A stretch of DNA of 64,000 nt from an uncultured bacterium (GTDB lineage Bacteria; Bacteroidota; Bacteroidia; Bacteroidales; Bacteroidaceae), in assembly GCA_905215555.1 (NCBI GenBank), contig CAJMQU010000001.1, positions 260,538-324,537 on the forward strand, read 5' to 3'. Positions 55,878 to 64,000 of the stretch are shown in pieces (positions within the stretch are counted from its first letter, which is position 1; each line of letters starts with the position of its first letter). The notes under the pieces were generated by a model. It was not told the DNA's origin. It saw only the letters and a program-made list of their open reading frames with translations, and did no database searches. Both the position numbers and the translations under genes were made by a program.

Positions 55878-57041
55878 ATGGAAACAAAGAATAACGGACC
55901 GCGCGTCATTATCAGCGGTGGAGGTACAGGAGGACACATTTTCCCCGCAGTATCTATTGCCAACGCCGTCAAGGAACTTCGGCCTGATGCAGAAATCCTC
56001 TTTGTAGGCGCGGAAGGACGAATGGAGATGCAGCGTGTGCCCGATGCAGGATATAAAATCATCGGCCTGCCCGTAGCCGGGTTCGACCGGAAACACTTAT
56101 TGAAGAACTTCGCGGTAATCGTGAAGTTGTTGCGAAGCCAGTGGAAAGCACGCCGGATAGTGAAGGAATTCCGTCCGCAAGTAGCAGTAGGTGTAGGCGG
56201 CTATGCCAGCGGTCCGACCCTGAAAGTGGCCGGCATGATGGGAGTGCCGACTTTGATACAGGAACAGAACTCCTACGCAGGAGTCACGAATAAACTGCTT
56301 GCCCAAAAAGCATGCAAAATTTGTGTGGCGTATGACGGAATGGAAAAGTTCTTCCCCGCAGACAAGATTATCATGACTGGAAACCCTGTTCGCCAGAACT
56401 TACTGGCCAACAAGCCGGAACGCGAAAAAGCTGTCGCTTCATTCGGTTTCAACCCGCAGAAAAAAACGATACTGATATTAGGGGGAAGTCTTGGTGCGCG
56501 TACCATCAACCAAACGCTGATTGCTGCGCTGGATACAATAAAAGTACACAATGACGTGCAGTTCATCTGGCAGACGGGAAAGATATATATCCAGCAAATC
56601 AAGGATGCTATCACCACCACAACGGGTGAAGCCGTACGCAATCCACGTATTCCTGCTATTCCTAACCTGTATGTGACGGATTTCATCAAAGATATGGCAA
56701 GCGCCTATGCAGCTGCTGATTTAGTCATTTCACGTGCGGGAGCCGGTTCCATCTCAGAATTCTGCCTGCTGAACAAACCTGTCATTCTGGTGCCTTCACC
56801 CAATGTGGCGGAAGACCATCAGACTAAAAACGCACTGGCATTGGTGGACAAAAAGGCCGCTATCTATGTGAAAGATATAGATGCAATGAAACATCTGGTT
56901 CCTACAGCTCTTGAGACAGTTGCCGATGACCATAAATTGAAAGTGCTGAGTGAAAACATTGCCATGCTGGCCTTGCCGGACTCGGCGACCATAATTGCAA
57001 AAGAAGTATTGAAATTAGCAGCACGTACTCCGGGCGAATAA
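55878..57041 (+). CDS. murG: Lipid II synthase MurG (undecaprenyl-PP-MurNAc-pentapeptide GlcNAc transferase)
   Basis: A 387-residue GT28 glycosyltransferase, peripheral on the inner face of the membrane, that adds GlcNAc to lipid I. N-terminal IISGGGTGGHIFPAVSIA (G-loop 1), AVGVGGYASGPTLKVA (G-loop 2), and the donor-binding ILGGSLGARTINQ and SRAGAGSISEFCLLNKPVILVP segments. Standard length. It lies between ftsW and murC. Confidence 0.97.
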   Translation: METKNNGPRVIISGGGTGGHIFPAVSIANAVKELRPDAEILFVGAEGRMEMQRVPDAGYKIIGLPVAGFDRKHLLKNFAVIVKLLRSQWKARRIVKEFRPQVAVGVGGYASGPTLKVAGMMGVPTLIQEQNSYAGVTNKLLAQKACKICVAYDGMEKFFPADKIIMTGNPVRQNLLANKPEREKAVASFGFNPQKKTILILGGSLGARTINQTLIAALDTIKVHNDVQFIWQTGKIYIQQIKDAITTTTGEAVRNPRIPAIPNLYVTDFIKDMASAYAAADLVISRAGAGSISEFCLLNKPVILVPSPNVAEDHQTKNALALVDKKAAIYVKDIDAMKHLVPTALETVADDHKLKVLSENIAMLALPDSATIIAKEVLKLAARTPGE

Positions 57042-57127
57042 CAATTCACTCCTACACGTAGACAACAACGCTTGCAGGGGAAAAAAATTCGTTCGCGCAC
57101 ACTGCTAAACAGTTAAATAAGAAAGAT

Positions 57128-58519
57128 ATGTTGAATATAGAGAACATCAAATCCGTATATTTCGTTGGCGCCGGCGGTATCGGCATGAGCGCCCTGATAC
57201 GCTATTTTTTATCTAAAGGCAAGCTCGTTGCCGGCTATGACCGTACTCCGAGCGAACTGACTGAACATCTTATAAAAGAAGGTGCACAAATACATTATGA
57301 AGAGAATGCAGTTCTTATCCCCGAAGCCTGCAAGGATAAGGCTACAACTTTAGTGATATATACCCCTGCCGTACCGCACGAGCATGCCGAATTAGCCTAC
57401 TTCCGCAATAACGGTTTCGAGATACAGAAGCGTGCCCAGGTTTTGGGAACCATCACCCGCAGCAGCAAGGGTTTGTGCGTCGCCGGAACGCATGGTAAAA
57501 CCACCACCAGCACAATGGCCGCCCATCTTCTTCACCAGTCTCATGTAGGCTGCACAGCATTCCTCGGAGGTATTTCCAAGAACTACGGGACGAATCTACT
57601 TTTGTCTCCGTCCAGCCCTTACACGGTTATAGAAGCAGACGAATTTGACCGTTCGTTCCATTGGCTGTCGCCTTATATAAGTGTTATTACCGCTACAGAC
57701 CCCGACCATCTGGACATCTACGGCACAGAGGAAGCCTATCTGGAAAGTTTCCGCCACTACACCACCCTCATCCAGCCGGGGGGGGCATTGATTATCCATC
57801 AAGACATTGCCTTGCAACCGGCCGTACAGTCCGGCGTAAAAGTCTACACCTACGCCCGTACCGAAGGCGACTTCCATGCAGAGAACATCCGCATCGGAAA
57901 CGGTGAAATAGTTATCGATTTTGTGGCACCCGATACCCGCATCAATGATATCCGGTTAGGTGTGCCCGTCAGCATCAACATCGAAAACGGTGTAGCGGCT
58001 ATGGCACTCGCCCACCTCAGCGGGGCAACGGACGAAGAAATCAAATGCGGCATGGCAAGTTTCCGTGGTGTTGACCGCCGCTTCGACTTCAAAATCAAGA
58101 ATGACAAGGTCGTATTCCTGAGCGATTATGCCCACCATCCTGCCGAAATAGCGCAAAGCGTGAAGTCTATCCGCGACCTTTATCAGGACAAGAAAATCAC
58201 AGCCATCTTCCAGCCCCATCTCTATACCCGTACCCGCGATTTCTACAAGGAGTTTGCCGACAGTCTGTCACTGCTCGACGAAGTTATCCTTGCAGACATC
58301 TATCCGGCACGTGAACAGCCCATCCCCGGTGTCAGCAGCCAACTGATCTATGACAATCTGCGCCCGGGCATCGAGAAGTGTATGTGTAAAAAAGAAGATA
58401 TTCTGAAGCTGCTCTCTCAGAAACAGATTGAGGTTCTGATAACATTAGGTGCCGGAGACATAGACAATTATGTCCCCGAAATCACAAAACAACTTAAATT
58501 AAGGATGAGTAATTCTTAA
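57128..58519 (+). CDS. murC: UDP-N-acetylmuramate:L-alanine ligase MurC
   Basis: A 463-residue cytoplasmic ligase that adds the first L-alanine to UDP-MurNAc. N-terminal FVGAGGIGMSALIRYFLSKG, P-loop VAGTHGKTTTSTMAAHLL, DEFDRSFHWLSPYISVITAT and DYAHHPAEIAQSV. The end of murC is followed 21 bp later by ftsQ; no ddl or murB gene intervenes, unlike in E. coli. Confidence 0.97.
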   Translation: MLNIENIKSVYFVGAGGIGMSALIRYFLSKGKLVAGYDRTPSELTEHLIKEGAQIHYEENAVLIPEACKDKATTLVIYTPAVPHEHAELAYFRNNGFEIQKRAQVLGTITRSSKGLCVAGTHGKTTTSTMAAHLLHQSHVGCTAFLGGISKNYGTNLLLSPSSPYTVIEADEFDRSFHWLSPYISVITATDPDHLDIYGTEEAYLESFRHYTTLIQPGGALIIHQDIALQPAVQSGVKVYTYARTEGDFHAENIRIGNGEIVIDFVAPDTRINDIRLGVPVSINIENGVAAMALAHLSGATDEEIKCGMASFRGVDRRFDFKIKNDKVVFLSDYAHHPAEIAQSVKSIRDLYQDKKITAIFQPHLYTRTRDFYKEFADSLSLLDEVILADIYPAREQPIPGVSSQLIYDNLRPGIEKCMCKKEDILKLLSQKQIEVLITLGAGDIDNYVPEITKQLKLRMSNS

Positions 58520-58540
58520 TTCTCAATTAATATAAACATT

Positions 58541-59281
58541 ATGCTAAAGCGAATTCTATTGTCCATCGTCCTGCTGCTCATCATCGCCTATCTGGTGGTA
58601 GCTATCACGGCTTTCAACCGGAAGCCTGCCGGTCAGGTGTGTCATGACATGGAATTGGTGATCAAAGATACAGTCTACGCCGGTTTCATCACTAAAAAAG
58701 AGGTTGCGGGCATACTGGAAAAGAAAGGTATTTACCCTGTCGGCAAGCCTATGGACCGCATCCGCAGCAAAACACTGGAAAGGGAACTTGCCAAACATCC
58801 GCTCATCGACGAAGTGGAATGTTACAAGACGCCCAGTGGAAAACTTTGTGTGGAAGTCAGCCAGCGAATCCCTATCCTGAGAGTGATGAGTGCCAACGGA
58901 GAAAACTACTATCTGGATAACAAAGGAAGCGTGATGCCCCCCGATGCAAAGTGCGTCGCCCATCTTGCCATAGTGACGGGAAAAGTAGAAAAGTCGTTTG
59001 CCATGAGGGATTTATATAAGTTTGGTGTATTTTTGCAGAATAATAAGTTCTGGGATGCACAAATTGAACAGATACATGTGTTGTCCGACAGGAACGTGGA
59101 ATTGGTGCCGCGTGTAGGTGACCATATTATCTACCTCGGCAAGTTGAACGACTTCGAGCGCAAGCTCGAACGTATGAAAGCTTTCTATGAAAAAGGATTA
59201 AATAAGGTAGGATGGAACAAATATTCCCGCATCAGCGTTGAATTTAGTAACCAGATCATCTGTACAAAACGAGAAAAATAA
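58541..59281 (+). CDS. ftsQ: Divisome protein FtsQ
   Basis: A 246-residue bitopic protein: short cytoplasmic tail, TM segment (about residues 3-23, RILLSIVLLLIIAYLVVAI) and a periplasmic part beginning with a POTRA domain (ELVIKDTVYAGFITKKEVAG to PLIDEVECYKTPSGKLCVEV). It recruits and regulates FtsL and the FtsW-FtsI pair at the septum. Similarity to proteobacterial FtsQ is weak, but its place before ftsA settles the call. Confidence 0.9.
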   Translation: MLKRILLSIVLLLIIAYLVVAITAFNRKPAGQVCHDMELVIKDTVYAGFITKKEVAGILEKKGIYPVGKPMDRIRSKTLERELAKHPLIDEVECYKTPSGKLCVEVSQRIPILRVMSANGENYYLDNKGSVMPPDAKCVAHLAIVTGKVEKSFAMRDLYKFGVFLQNNKFWDAQIEQIHVLSDRNVELVPRVGDHIIYLGKLNDFERKLERMKAFYEKGLNKVGWNKYSRISVEFSNQIICTKREK

Positions 59282-59299
59282 ATAAATAGGAATATATCT

Positions 59300-60724
59300 A
59301 TGGCAACAACAGAATTTATCGCCGCTATTGAGTTGAGTTCTTCCAAGATTTCCGGCATTGCAGGAAAGAAGAACAGTGACGGAAGCATACAAGTGCTGGC
59401 TTATGCGCGTGAAGATGCCGCTTCGTTCATCCACAAAGGCATCATCTACAACATTGACAAGACCGCACTGGCTTTGACTTCCATCATCAACAAGCTGGAA
59501 AGTCAGTTGAACAACTCCATTGCCAAAGTATATGTAGGCATTGGCGGACAGTCATTGCGCACGGTAAAGAATGCGGTAAGCCGTGTGCTTGAAGAGGAAG
59601 GGATTATCTCGCAAGAGTTGGTAGACGCAATCAGCGACGAAAACCTCGAAGTTCCCCTGATGGACATGAGTGTGTTGGATGTCGCCCCGCAAGAATATAA
59701 GATAGATAATAACCACCAGGCCGATCCGGTAGGTGTGGCAGGCAAACGCATCACAGGAAACTTCCTGAACATCGTGGCACGCGCCTCCCTCAAGAAAAAC
59801 CTGGAACACAGCTTCGAACAAGCCAAAGTGGAAATAGCCGACTTGCTCATCGCCCCGATAGCCCTGGCAAATGCCGTACTGACAGAAAGCGAAATGCGTT
59901 CAGGCTGTGCACTGGTTGACTTCGGTGCAGATACCACTACCATATTGGTCTATAAGAACAACATCCTCCGCTTCCTCAGCGTACTGCCGTTGGGCGGAAA
60001 CAATATCACCCGCGACATCACTTCACTGCATATGGAAGAAGCGGAAGCCGAACAGCTGAAACTGAAATATGGCGACATGCTCTACGAGGAAGAAGAGGCT
60101 GATACTCCCACCGTCTGCCTGCTGGAAGACGGCCGCAGCATCGAACTCAACGCATTGAACGACATCATCGATGCCCGTGCCGAGGAAATCCTTGCCAACG
60201 TATGGAACCAGTTGCAGCTTTCAGGATATGAGGACAAACTGCTGTCCGGTGTCATCTTCACCGGTGGTGGCGCTAACTTGAAGAACCTGGAAGAAGCGTT
60301 CCGCAAACGCAGCAAGGCCGATAAAGTGAAAACAACAAAGTTTGTCCATAACACCATCTATGGCTTCAACGATGTGCTGAAGAAAGACGGAATGCAGAAC
60401 ACCCTGCTCGGACTGCTTGCCGCAGGAAACGAAAACTGCTGCCTGCAGGAAGTGAAACCTGCACCTGCCGCCACTGTCACTCCTCCGAAGCCCGTTGATA
60501 TGTTTGGCGACGACGAAGCCCTGAAAGAACAGGAAGCTGCCGCCCGTGCCGCCAAAGCCCAGCGCGAGAAGGAAGAAAAGGAACGCCGCGAACGGGAACG
60601 CAAGGAGAAAGAACGTAAAGAGAAAGAAGAGAAGAAGAAAAAGAAGAAAGAAGGTCCCAGCTGGCTTGAAAAGACTTTCAACAAGCTTTCCAATGAAATC
60701 TTCTCGGATGACGATTTGAAATGA
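59300..60724 (+). CDS. ftsA: Divisome actin-like protein FtsA with charged C-terminal linker
   Basis: A 474-residue actin-fold ATPase that tethers FtsZ to the membrane. Actin-like motifs: AAIELSSSKISGIAGKK (phosphate 1), ALVDFGADTTTILVYKNN (phosphate 2) and VIFTGGGANLKNLEEAF (adenosine). After the core, residues about 405-455 are an almost continuous Glu/Lys/Arg stretch, which should form a long single helix, ending in an amphipathic membrane-targeting helix SWLEKTFNKLSNEIF. The charged linker is much longer than in E. coli FtsA. Confidence 0.96.
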   Translation: MATTEFIAAIELSSSKISGIAGKKNSDGSIQVLAYAREDAASFIHKGIIYNIDKTALALTSIINKLESQLNNSIAKVYVGIGGQSLRTVKNAVSRVLEEEGIISQELVDAISDENLEVPLMDMSVLDVAPQEYKIDNNHQADPVGVAGKRITGNFLNIVARASLKKNLEHSFEQAKVEIADLLIAPIALANAVLTESEMRSGCALVDFGADTTTILVYKNNILRFLSVLPLGGNNITRDITSLHMEEAEAEQLKLKYGDMLYEEEEADTPTVCLLEDGRSIELNALNDIIDARAEEILANVWNQLQLSGYEDKLLSGVIFTGGGANLKNLEEAFRKRSKADKVKTTKFVHNTIYGFNDVLKKDGMQNTLLGLLAAGNENCCLQEVKPAPAATVTPPKPVDMFGDDEALKEQEAAARAAKAQREKEEKERRERERKEKERKEKEEKKKKKKEGPSWLEKTFNKLSNEIFSDDDLK

Positions 60725-60795
60725 TTTATAAATCATAAATCCCGCAAATCCCATAACGTATAAATCAGAAATTATAAATCATAAATCCCATTATC

Positions 60796-62115
60796 ATGGA
60801 CGATATAGTACAATTCGATTTCCCGACAGATTCACCGAAAATCATCAAAGTAATTGGTGTAGGTGGTGGTGGCGGCAATGCCGTGAACCACATGTACCGG
60901 GAAGGCATACACGACGTGACGTTCGTTCTGTGCAACACGGACAACCAAGCGTTGAAAGAGTCTCCCGTCCCCGTGAAACTGCAACTGGGACGTTCTATCA
61001 CCGAGGGACTGGGTGCCGGAAACCGTCCCGAACGTGCCCGCGAAGCCGCCGAAGAAAGCAATGAAGAAATCAAAGCATTGCTGAACGACGGCACGAAAAT
61101 GGTATTCATCACCGCCGGAATGGGGGGCGGAACCGGTACGGGAGCCGCTCCCGTCATCGCCCGCATCGCCAAGGAAATGGACATCCTCACCGTCGGTATC
61201 GTCACCATACCTTTTATCTTTGAAGGTGAAAAGAAGATTATCCAGGCACTGGACGGCGTGGAACGTATCGCCCAGCATGTAGATGCCCTACTGGTTATCA
61301 ACAACGAACGCCTGCGCGAAATATATTCCGACCTCACATTCATGAACGCTTTCGGCAAAGCCGATGATACCCTGTCCATCGCTGCCAAGAGCATCGCCGA
61401 AATCATCACCATGCGCGGAACGGTGAACCTGGACTTTGCTGATGTGAAGACCATCCTCAAAGATGGCGGTGTAGCCATCATGAGTACCGGCTTCGGCGAG
61501 GGTGAAAGCCGTGTGACGAAAGCCATTGACGACGCCCTGCACTCTCCGTTGCTGAACAACAACGATATCTTCAATGCCAAGAAGGTGATGCTGAACGTAT
61601 CATTCTGTGAAAGCTCGGAACTGATGATGGAGGAAATGAACGAAATCCACGAATTCATGAGCAAGTTCCGCGAAGGCGTAGAGGTCATCTGGGGTGTGGC
61701 TATGGACAACACGCTGGAAAGTAAAGTGAAGATAACCGTACTTGCCACCGGTTTCGGTGTGGAAGATGTTCCCGGCATGGACAGCGTGCTCGAAAAGCGC
61801 AGCCAGGAAGAGGAAGAACGCCAGCTGCAACTCGAAGAAGAAAAAGAAAAGAACAAAGAGCGTATCCGCAAAGCTTACGGTGAAAGTGCCAGCGGCATCG
61901 GAAGCAAGAACATCCGCAAGCGTCGCCACATCTATATCTTCAACCCCGAAGACCTGGACAATGCCGACATCATCAGTATGGTGGAGAATTCTCCAACGTA
62001 CCTGCGTGATAAGATTACGCTGAGCACCATCAAAACCAAGGCTGCCGCTGAAGGTCAAATGGCTACGGAAGAAGCACAAGGTGGAGAAGACTTAGGAGGA
62101 GTAATCACTTTCTAA
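60796..62115 (+). CDS. ftsZ: Divisome tubulin-like GTPase FtsZ
   Basis: A 439-residue GTPase whose polymers form the Z ring. GTP-binding GVGGGGGNAVNHM (residues 21-33), the tubulin signature GGGTGTG (110-116) and NLDFADVKTILKDGG of the T7 region. The disordered linker is rich in Glu, Lys and Arg. A peptide near residues 395-405 (ENSPTYLRDK) resembles the C-terminal FtsA-binding peptide, but about 35 more residues follow it, so that peptide is not terminal. Last gene of the dcw cluster. Confidence 0.97.
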   Translation: MDDIVQFDFPTDSPKIIKVIGVGGGGGNAVNHMYREGIHDVTFVLCNTDNQALKESPVPVKLQLGRSITEGLGAGNRPERAREAAEESNEEIKALLNDGTKMVFITAGMGGGTGTGAAPVIARIAKEMDILTVGIVTIPFIFEGEKKIIQALDGVERIAQHVDALLVINNERLREIYSDLTFMNAFGKADDTLSIAAKSIAEIITMRGTVNLDFADVKTILKDGGVAIMSTGFGEGESRVTKAIDDALHSPLLNNNDIFNAKKVMLNVSFCESSELMMEEMNEIHEFMSKFREGVEVIWGVAMDNTLESKVKITVLATGFGVEDVPGMDSVLEKRSQEEEERQLQLEEEKEKNKERIRKAYGESASGIGSKNIRKRRHIYIFNPEDLDNADIISMVENSPTYLRDKITLSTIKTKAAAEGQMATEEAQGGEDLGGVITF

Positions 62116-62120
62116 ATAAG

Positions 62121-62222
62121 AAATTGAGAATTGAAAATTAAAAAATGACAGTCTTATTTCTTACTTTTCAATTCTCAATTTACTCAATACTATTATTTTT
62201 TTAATTTTCAATCCTCAATTTT
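62121..62222. repeat. AT-rich inverted repeats between ftsZ and the YqeY-like gene
   Basis: AAATTGAGAATTGAAAATTA at 62121-62140 is complementary to TAATTTTCAATCCTCAATTT near 62202-62221, and again to TTTTCAATTCTCAATTT at 62165-62181. A weak terminator or mRNA-processing hairpin at the end of the cluster is possible. Confidence 0.5.
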
Positions 62223-62227
62223 ATAAT

Positions 62228-62677
62228 ATGGATTTATTTGAAAGAGTCAGCGAAGACATTAAAACCGCAATGAAAGCCAAAGACAAAGTGGCTCTCGAAA
62301 CTTTGAGAAACATCAAGAAAGTATTCCTGGAAGCAAAGACTGCTCCGGGAGCCAATGATACCCTGACTGACGATGCTGCATTGAAAATCATGCAGAAATT
62401 AATGAAGCAAGGCAAAGATGCCGCTGAAATCTACGTACAACAAGGCCGTCAAGACCTGGCAGACGCAGAACTGGCACAAGTGAAAGTTATCGAAGTTTAC
62501 CTGCCCAAGCAGATGTCAGCCGAAGAACTGGAAGCTGCCTTGAAGGAAATCATCGCCGAAACCGGTGCTACCGGCGGCAAAGATATGGGTAAAGTGATGG
62601 GAGTTGCCTCAAAGAAGCTTGCCGGACTTGCCGAAGGACGTGCCATCTCTGCCAAAGTAAAAGAATTGCTGGGATAA
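62228..62677 (+). CDS. YqeY/GatB-like domain protein
   Basis: A 149-residue YqeY-family protein (LFERVSEDIKTAMKAKDKVA, then LETLRNIKKVFLEAK and the C-terminal GKDMGKVMGVASKKLAGLAEGR). The C-terminal half matches the tRNA-binding tail of GatB, the amidotransferase that makes Gln-tRNA or Asn-tRNA, but free-standing YqeY has no settled function. It follows ftsZ with an AT-rich spacer and ends before a strong terminator. Confidence 0.92.
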   Translation: MDLFERVSEDIKTAMKAKDKVALETLRNIKKVFLEAKTAPGANDTLTDDAALKIMQKLMKQGKDAAEIYVQQGRQDLADAELAQVKVIEVYLPKQMSAEELEAALKEIIAETGATGGKDMGKVMGVASKKLAGLAEGRAISAKVKELLG

Positions 62678-62698
62678 CTTCCCTTTTTAGACTTACAG

Positions 62699-62752
62699 CA
62701 AGCCGCGTTCTCGCGGGAATAGAGAAATTCCCACGAAAACACGGCTTGTTTT
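62699..62752 (+). terminator. Strong rho-independent terminator after the YqeY-like gene
   Basis: CAAGCCGCGTTCTCG...GGGAAT and ATTCCC...AACACGGCTTG (62699-62748) form a long stem of about 20 bp with four mismatches around a short AGAGAA loop, followed by TTTT. It should end transcripts from the dcw cluster. Confidence 0.85.
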
Positions 62753-62795
62753 CGTATTTTATTGAGTATCATATTTTTTTTTCAAATACTATCAT

Positions 62796-62803
62796 TATAT
62801 TTG
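62796..62803 (+). promoter_or_regulatory. Putative -7 element for the PagL-type gene
   Basis: TATATTTG matches TAnnTTTG exactly, about 60 bp before the ATG at 62863. A T-rich tract lies at the -33 position but no TTTG. Confidence 0.55.
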
Positions 62804-62862
62804 CCACGCATTTTAAGGGAATAACCCGCATAATAATAAAACTAGAATTCTGGCACTGTAAT

Positions 62863-64000
62863 ATGAAAAGCAATATAAAGATGTGGAAATTGATGGTTCT
62901 CGCAGGAGTAATGCTTTTCTTGTCTGACGTTGCTTATGCAAAAAGCCGGATACAAGATAATGTCCCAGGGTATAATCCTGATACCGCCTCCTTCGCAAAA
63001 CGTTTCATCCACAGACTTGGTGTAGAATACCGGCCAGAATACATATTCCCTACCAGCTCCTTCCTGGCAGGAGAAAACTCGCAATGGAAACCTCTCGAAT
63101 GGGGATATTCCGCCCATCTGAAATACTCGTTCCAATTCAAGCCCAACACTTGTGCCGACCGGGTTTACGGTAGCGCCTATCAAGGCATTGGCTTGGGATA
63201 CTACGATTTCGGAAGCAAAGAAGAACTAGGAAACCCGCTTGCCATTTACCTCTACCAAGGCGCACGTATTGCACGCATCACCTCGCGGCTCTCCCTCAAT
63301 TATGAATGGAATTTCGGTTTATCACTCGGCTGGAAGCCTTATGATGAATTTGAAAATCCACACAACAGCGTCATCGGCTCGAAAGCCAATGCCTACATCA
63401 ATGCCGGACTGCAACTGAACTGGATGGTTTCTCGCGGTATCGATCTGATAGCCGGAGTTACCGGTACCCACTTCTCCAATGGTAACACGAAATTCCCCAA
63501 TGCGGGTCTGAATACCATAGGACTGAAAGTAGGAGTCGTCTGCAACTTCAACAGGCCGGAAGAAGCGCTCATCAAGCCCGCCTATCAGGCTCCCGTACCC
63601 AAATTTCCGCGCCACGTCAGCTATGACCTTACCCTGTTCGGCGCCTGGAGACGGAAGGGCGTATGGGTGGAAAGCGGACAGATTGCTGCACCTGACGCAT
63701 ATACAGTGCTTGGGTTCAATTTCGCTCCCATGTATAATATCGGATATAAATTCCGTACCGGAGTATCGTTAGACGGCGTCTACGATGCCAGTTCCAATAT
63801 CTACACTATCCCCGGAGACGGCAACAAGTGCTATAAACCTGCTTTCCACAAACAGTTAGCCTTGGGAATCTCAGGACGAGCTGAATACGTGATGCCCTAT
63901 TTTACAGTAGGTGTAGGTATCGGTGCCAATGTTCTGCACGGCGGCAACGACCACAAAGGCATCTACCAAGTGTTGACGCTCAAAGCAGAAGTAACCCGCA
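62863..64000 (+). CDS. PagL-type lipid A 3-O-deacylase/acyloxyacyl hydrolase-like outer-membrane protein, 3' end cut by window
   Basis: About 379 residues are visible, with a signal peptide (about 1-26, ending VAYAKS) and a beta-barrel-like pattern of alternating aromatic and polar residues. GTHFSNGNT carries His203, Ser205 and Asn206, matching the His-x-Ser-Asn catalytic motif of PagL, which removes the 3-O acyl chain of lipid A in the outer membrane. The protein is about twice PagL's length, with a second repeat of barrel-like sequence after residue 240. The gene runs off the window end in frame. It has its own promoter and lies after the terminator, so it is not part of the dcw operon. Confidence 0.85.
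   Translation, partial: MKSNIKMWKLMVLAGVMLFLSDVAYAKSRIQDNVPGYNPDTASFAKRFIHRLGVEYRPEYIFPTSSFLAGENSQWKPLEWGYSAHLKYSFQFKPNTCADRVYGSAYQGIGLGYYDFGSKEELGNPLAIYLYQGARIARITSRLSLNYEWNFGLSLGWKPYDEFENPHNSVIGSKANAYINAGLQLNWMVSRGIDLIAGVTGTHFSNGNTKFPNAGLNTIGLKVGVVCNFNRPEEALIKPAYQAPVPKFPRHVSYDLTLFGAWRRKGVWVESGQIAAPDAYTVLGFNFAPMYNIGYKFRTGVSLDGVYDASSNIYTIPGDGNKCYKPAFHKQLALGISGRAEYVMPYFTVGVGIGANVLHGGNDHKGIYQVLTLKAEVTR

Noticed and set aside
60765..61871. 368-codon open frame on the minus strand opposite ftsZ
   Set aside because: It is a serine-rich antisense shadow of ftsZ, with codon use that mirrors the real gene.

Overview
The window looks like a chromosomal segment of a gut Bacteroides (order Bacteroidales; species not resolved). 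The reasons are SusC/SusD pairs, hybrid two-component system (HTCS) regulators, promoters of the TAnnTTTG (-7) type, weak Shine-Dalgarno signals, and a division/cell-wall (dcw) cluster in the Bacteroidetes order with no murF, ddl or murB inside it.

Positions 1-35450 hold two adjacent polysaccharide utilisation loci. PUL A has a SusC/SusD pair (SusD cut by the window edge) divergent from HTCS-1, plus a separate GH2-sulfatase operon on the same strand as the SusC. The same sequence element lies upstream of the SusC promoter and the GH2 promoter, and a third copy faces HTCS-1, so the two operons probably form one regulon. PUL B is divergent from HTCS-2. It runs on the minus strand: SusC, SusD, a second SusC without the usual N-terminal domain, a second SusD, then a GH43/GH117-like propeller enzyme, a GH50-like (beta-agarase-type) enzyme, a GH127/146-type enzyme and an Asp-box propeller protein. 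A 5'-truncated, frameshifted glycosidase fragment lies between the two enzyme operons. A sulfatase with GH2 and GH50-type enzymes suggests a sulfated or decorated galactan as substrate; this is inference.

Positions 35490-45100 (minus strand, visibly AT-richer) are an Rhs polymorphic-toxin island. It contains a 5'-truncated large YD-repeat gene, an intact secreted Rhs gene with an overlapping membrane immunity candidate, then an orphan module (Rhs core end, a new glycine-rich C-terminus and an overlapping two-TM immunity candidate), then a decayed third module that keeps only a toxin tail and a diverged copy of the first immunity gene. Stem-loop terminators separate the modules. A LexA-like (S24) repressor gene on the plus strand separates the island from the dcw cluster.

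Positions 46081-62115 are the dcw cluster, all plus strand: MraZ boxes, mraZ, rsmH, ftsL-like, ftsI, murE, mraY, murD, ftsW, murG, murC, ftsQ, ftsA, ftsZ. It makes lipid II and assembles the division septum. After it come a YqeY/GatB-like gene, a strong terminator and a PagL-type lipid A deacylase gene cut by the window end. I saw no rRNA, tRNA, CRISPR array, insertion sequence or phage structural gene.
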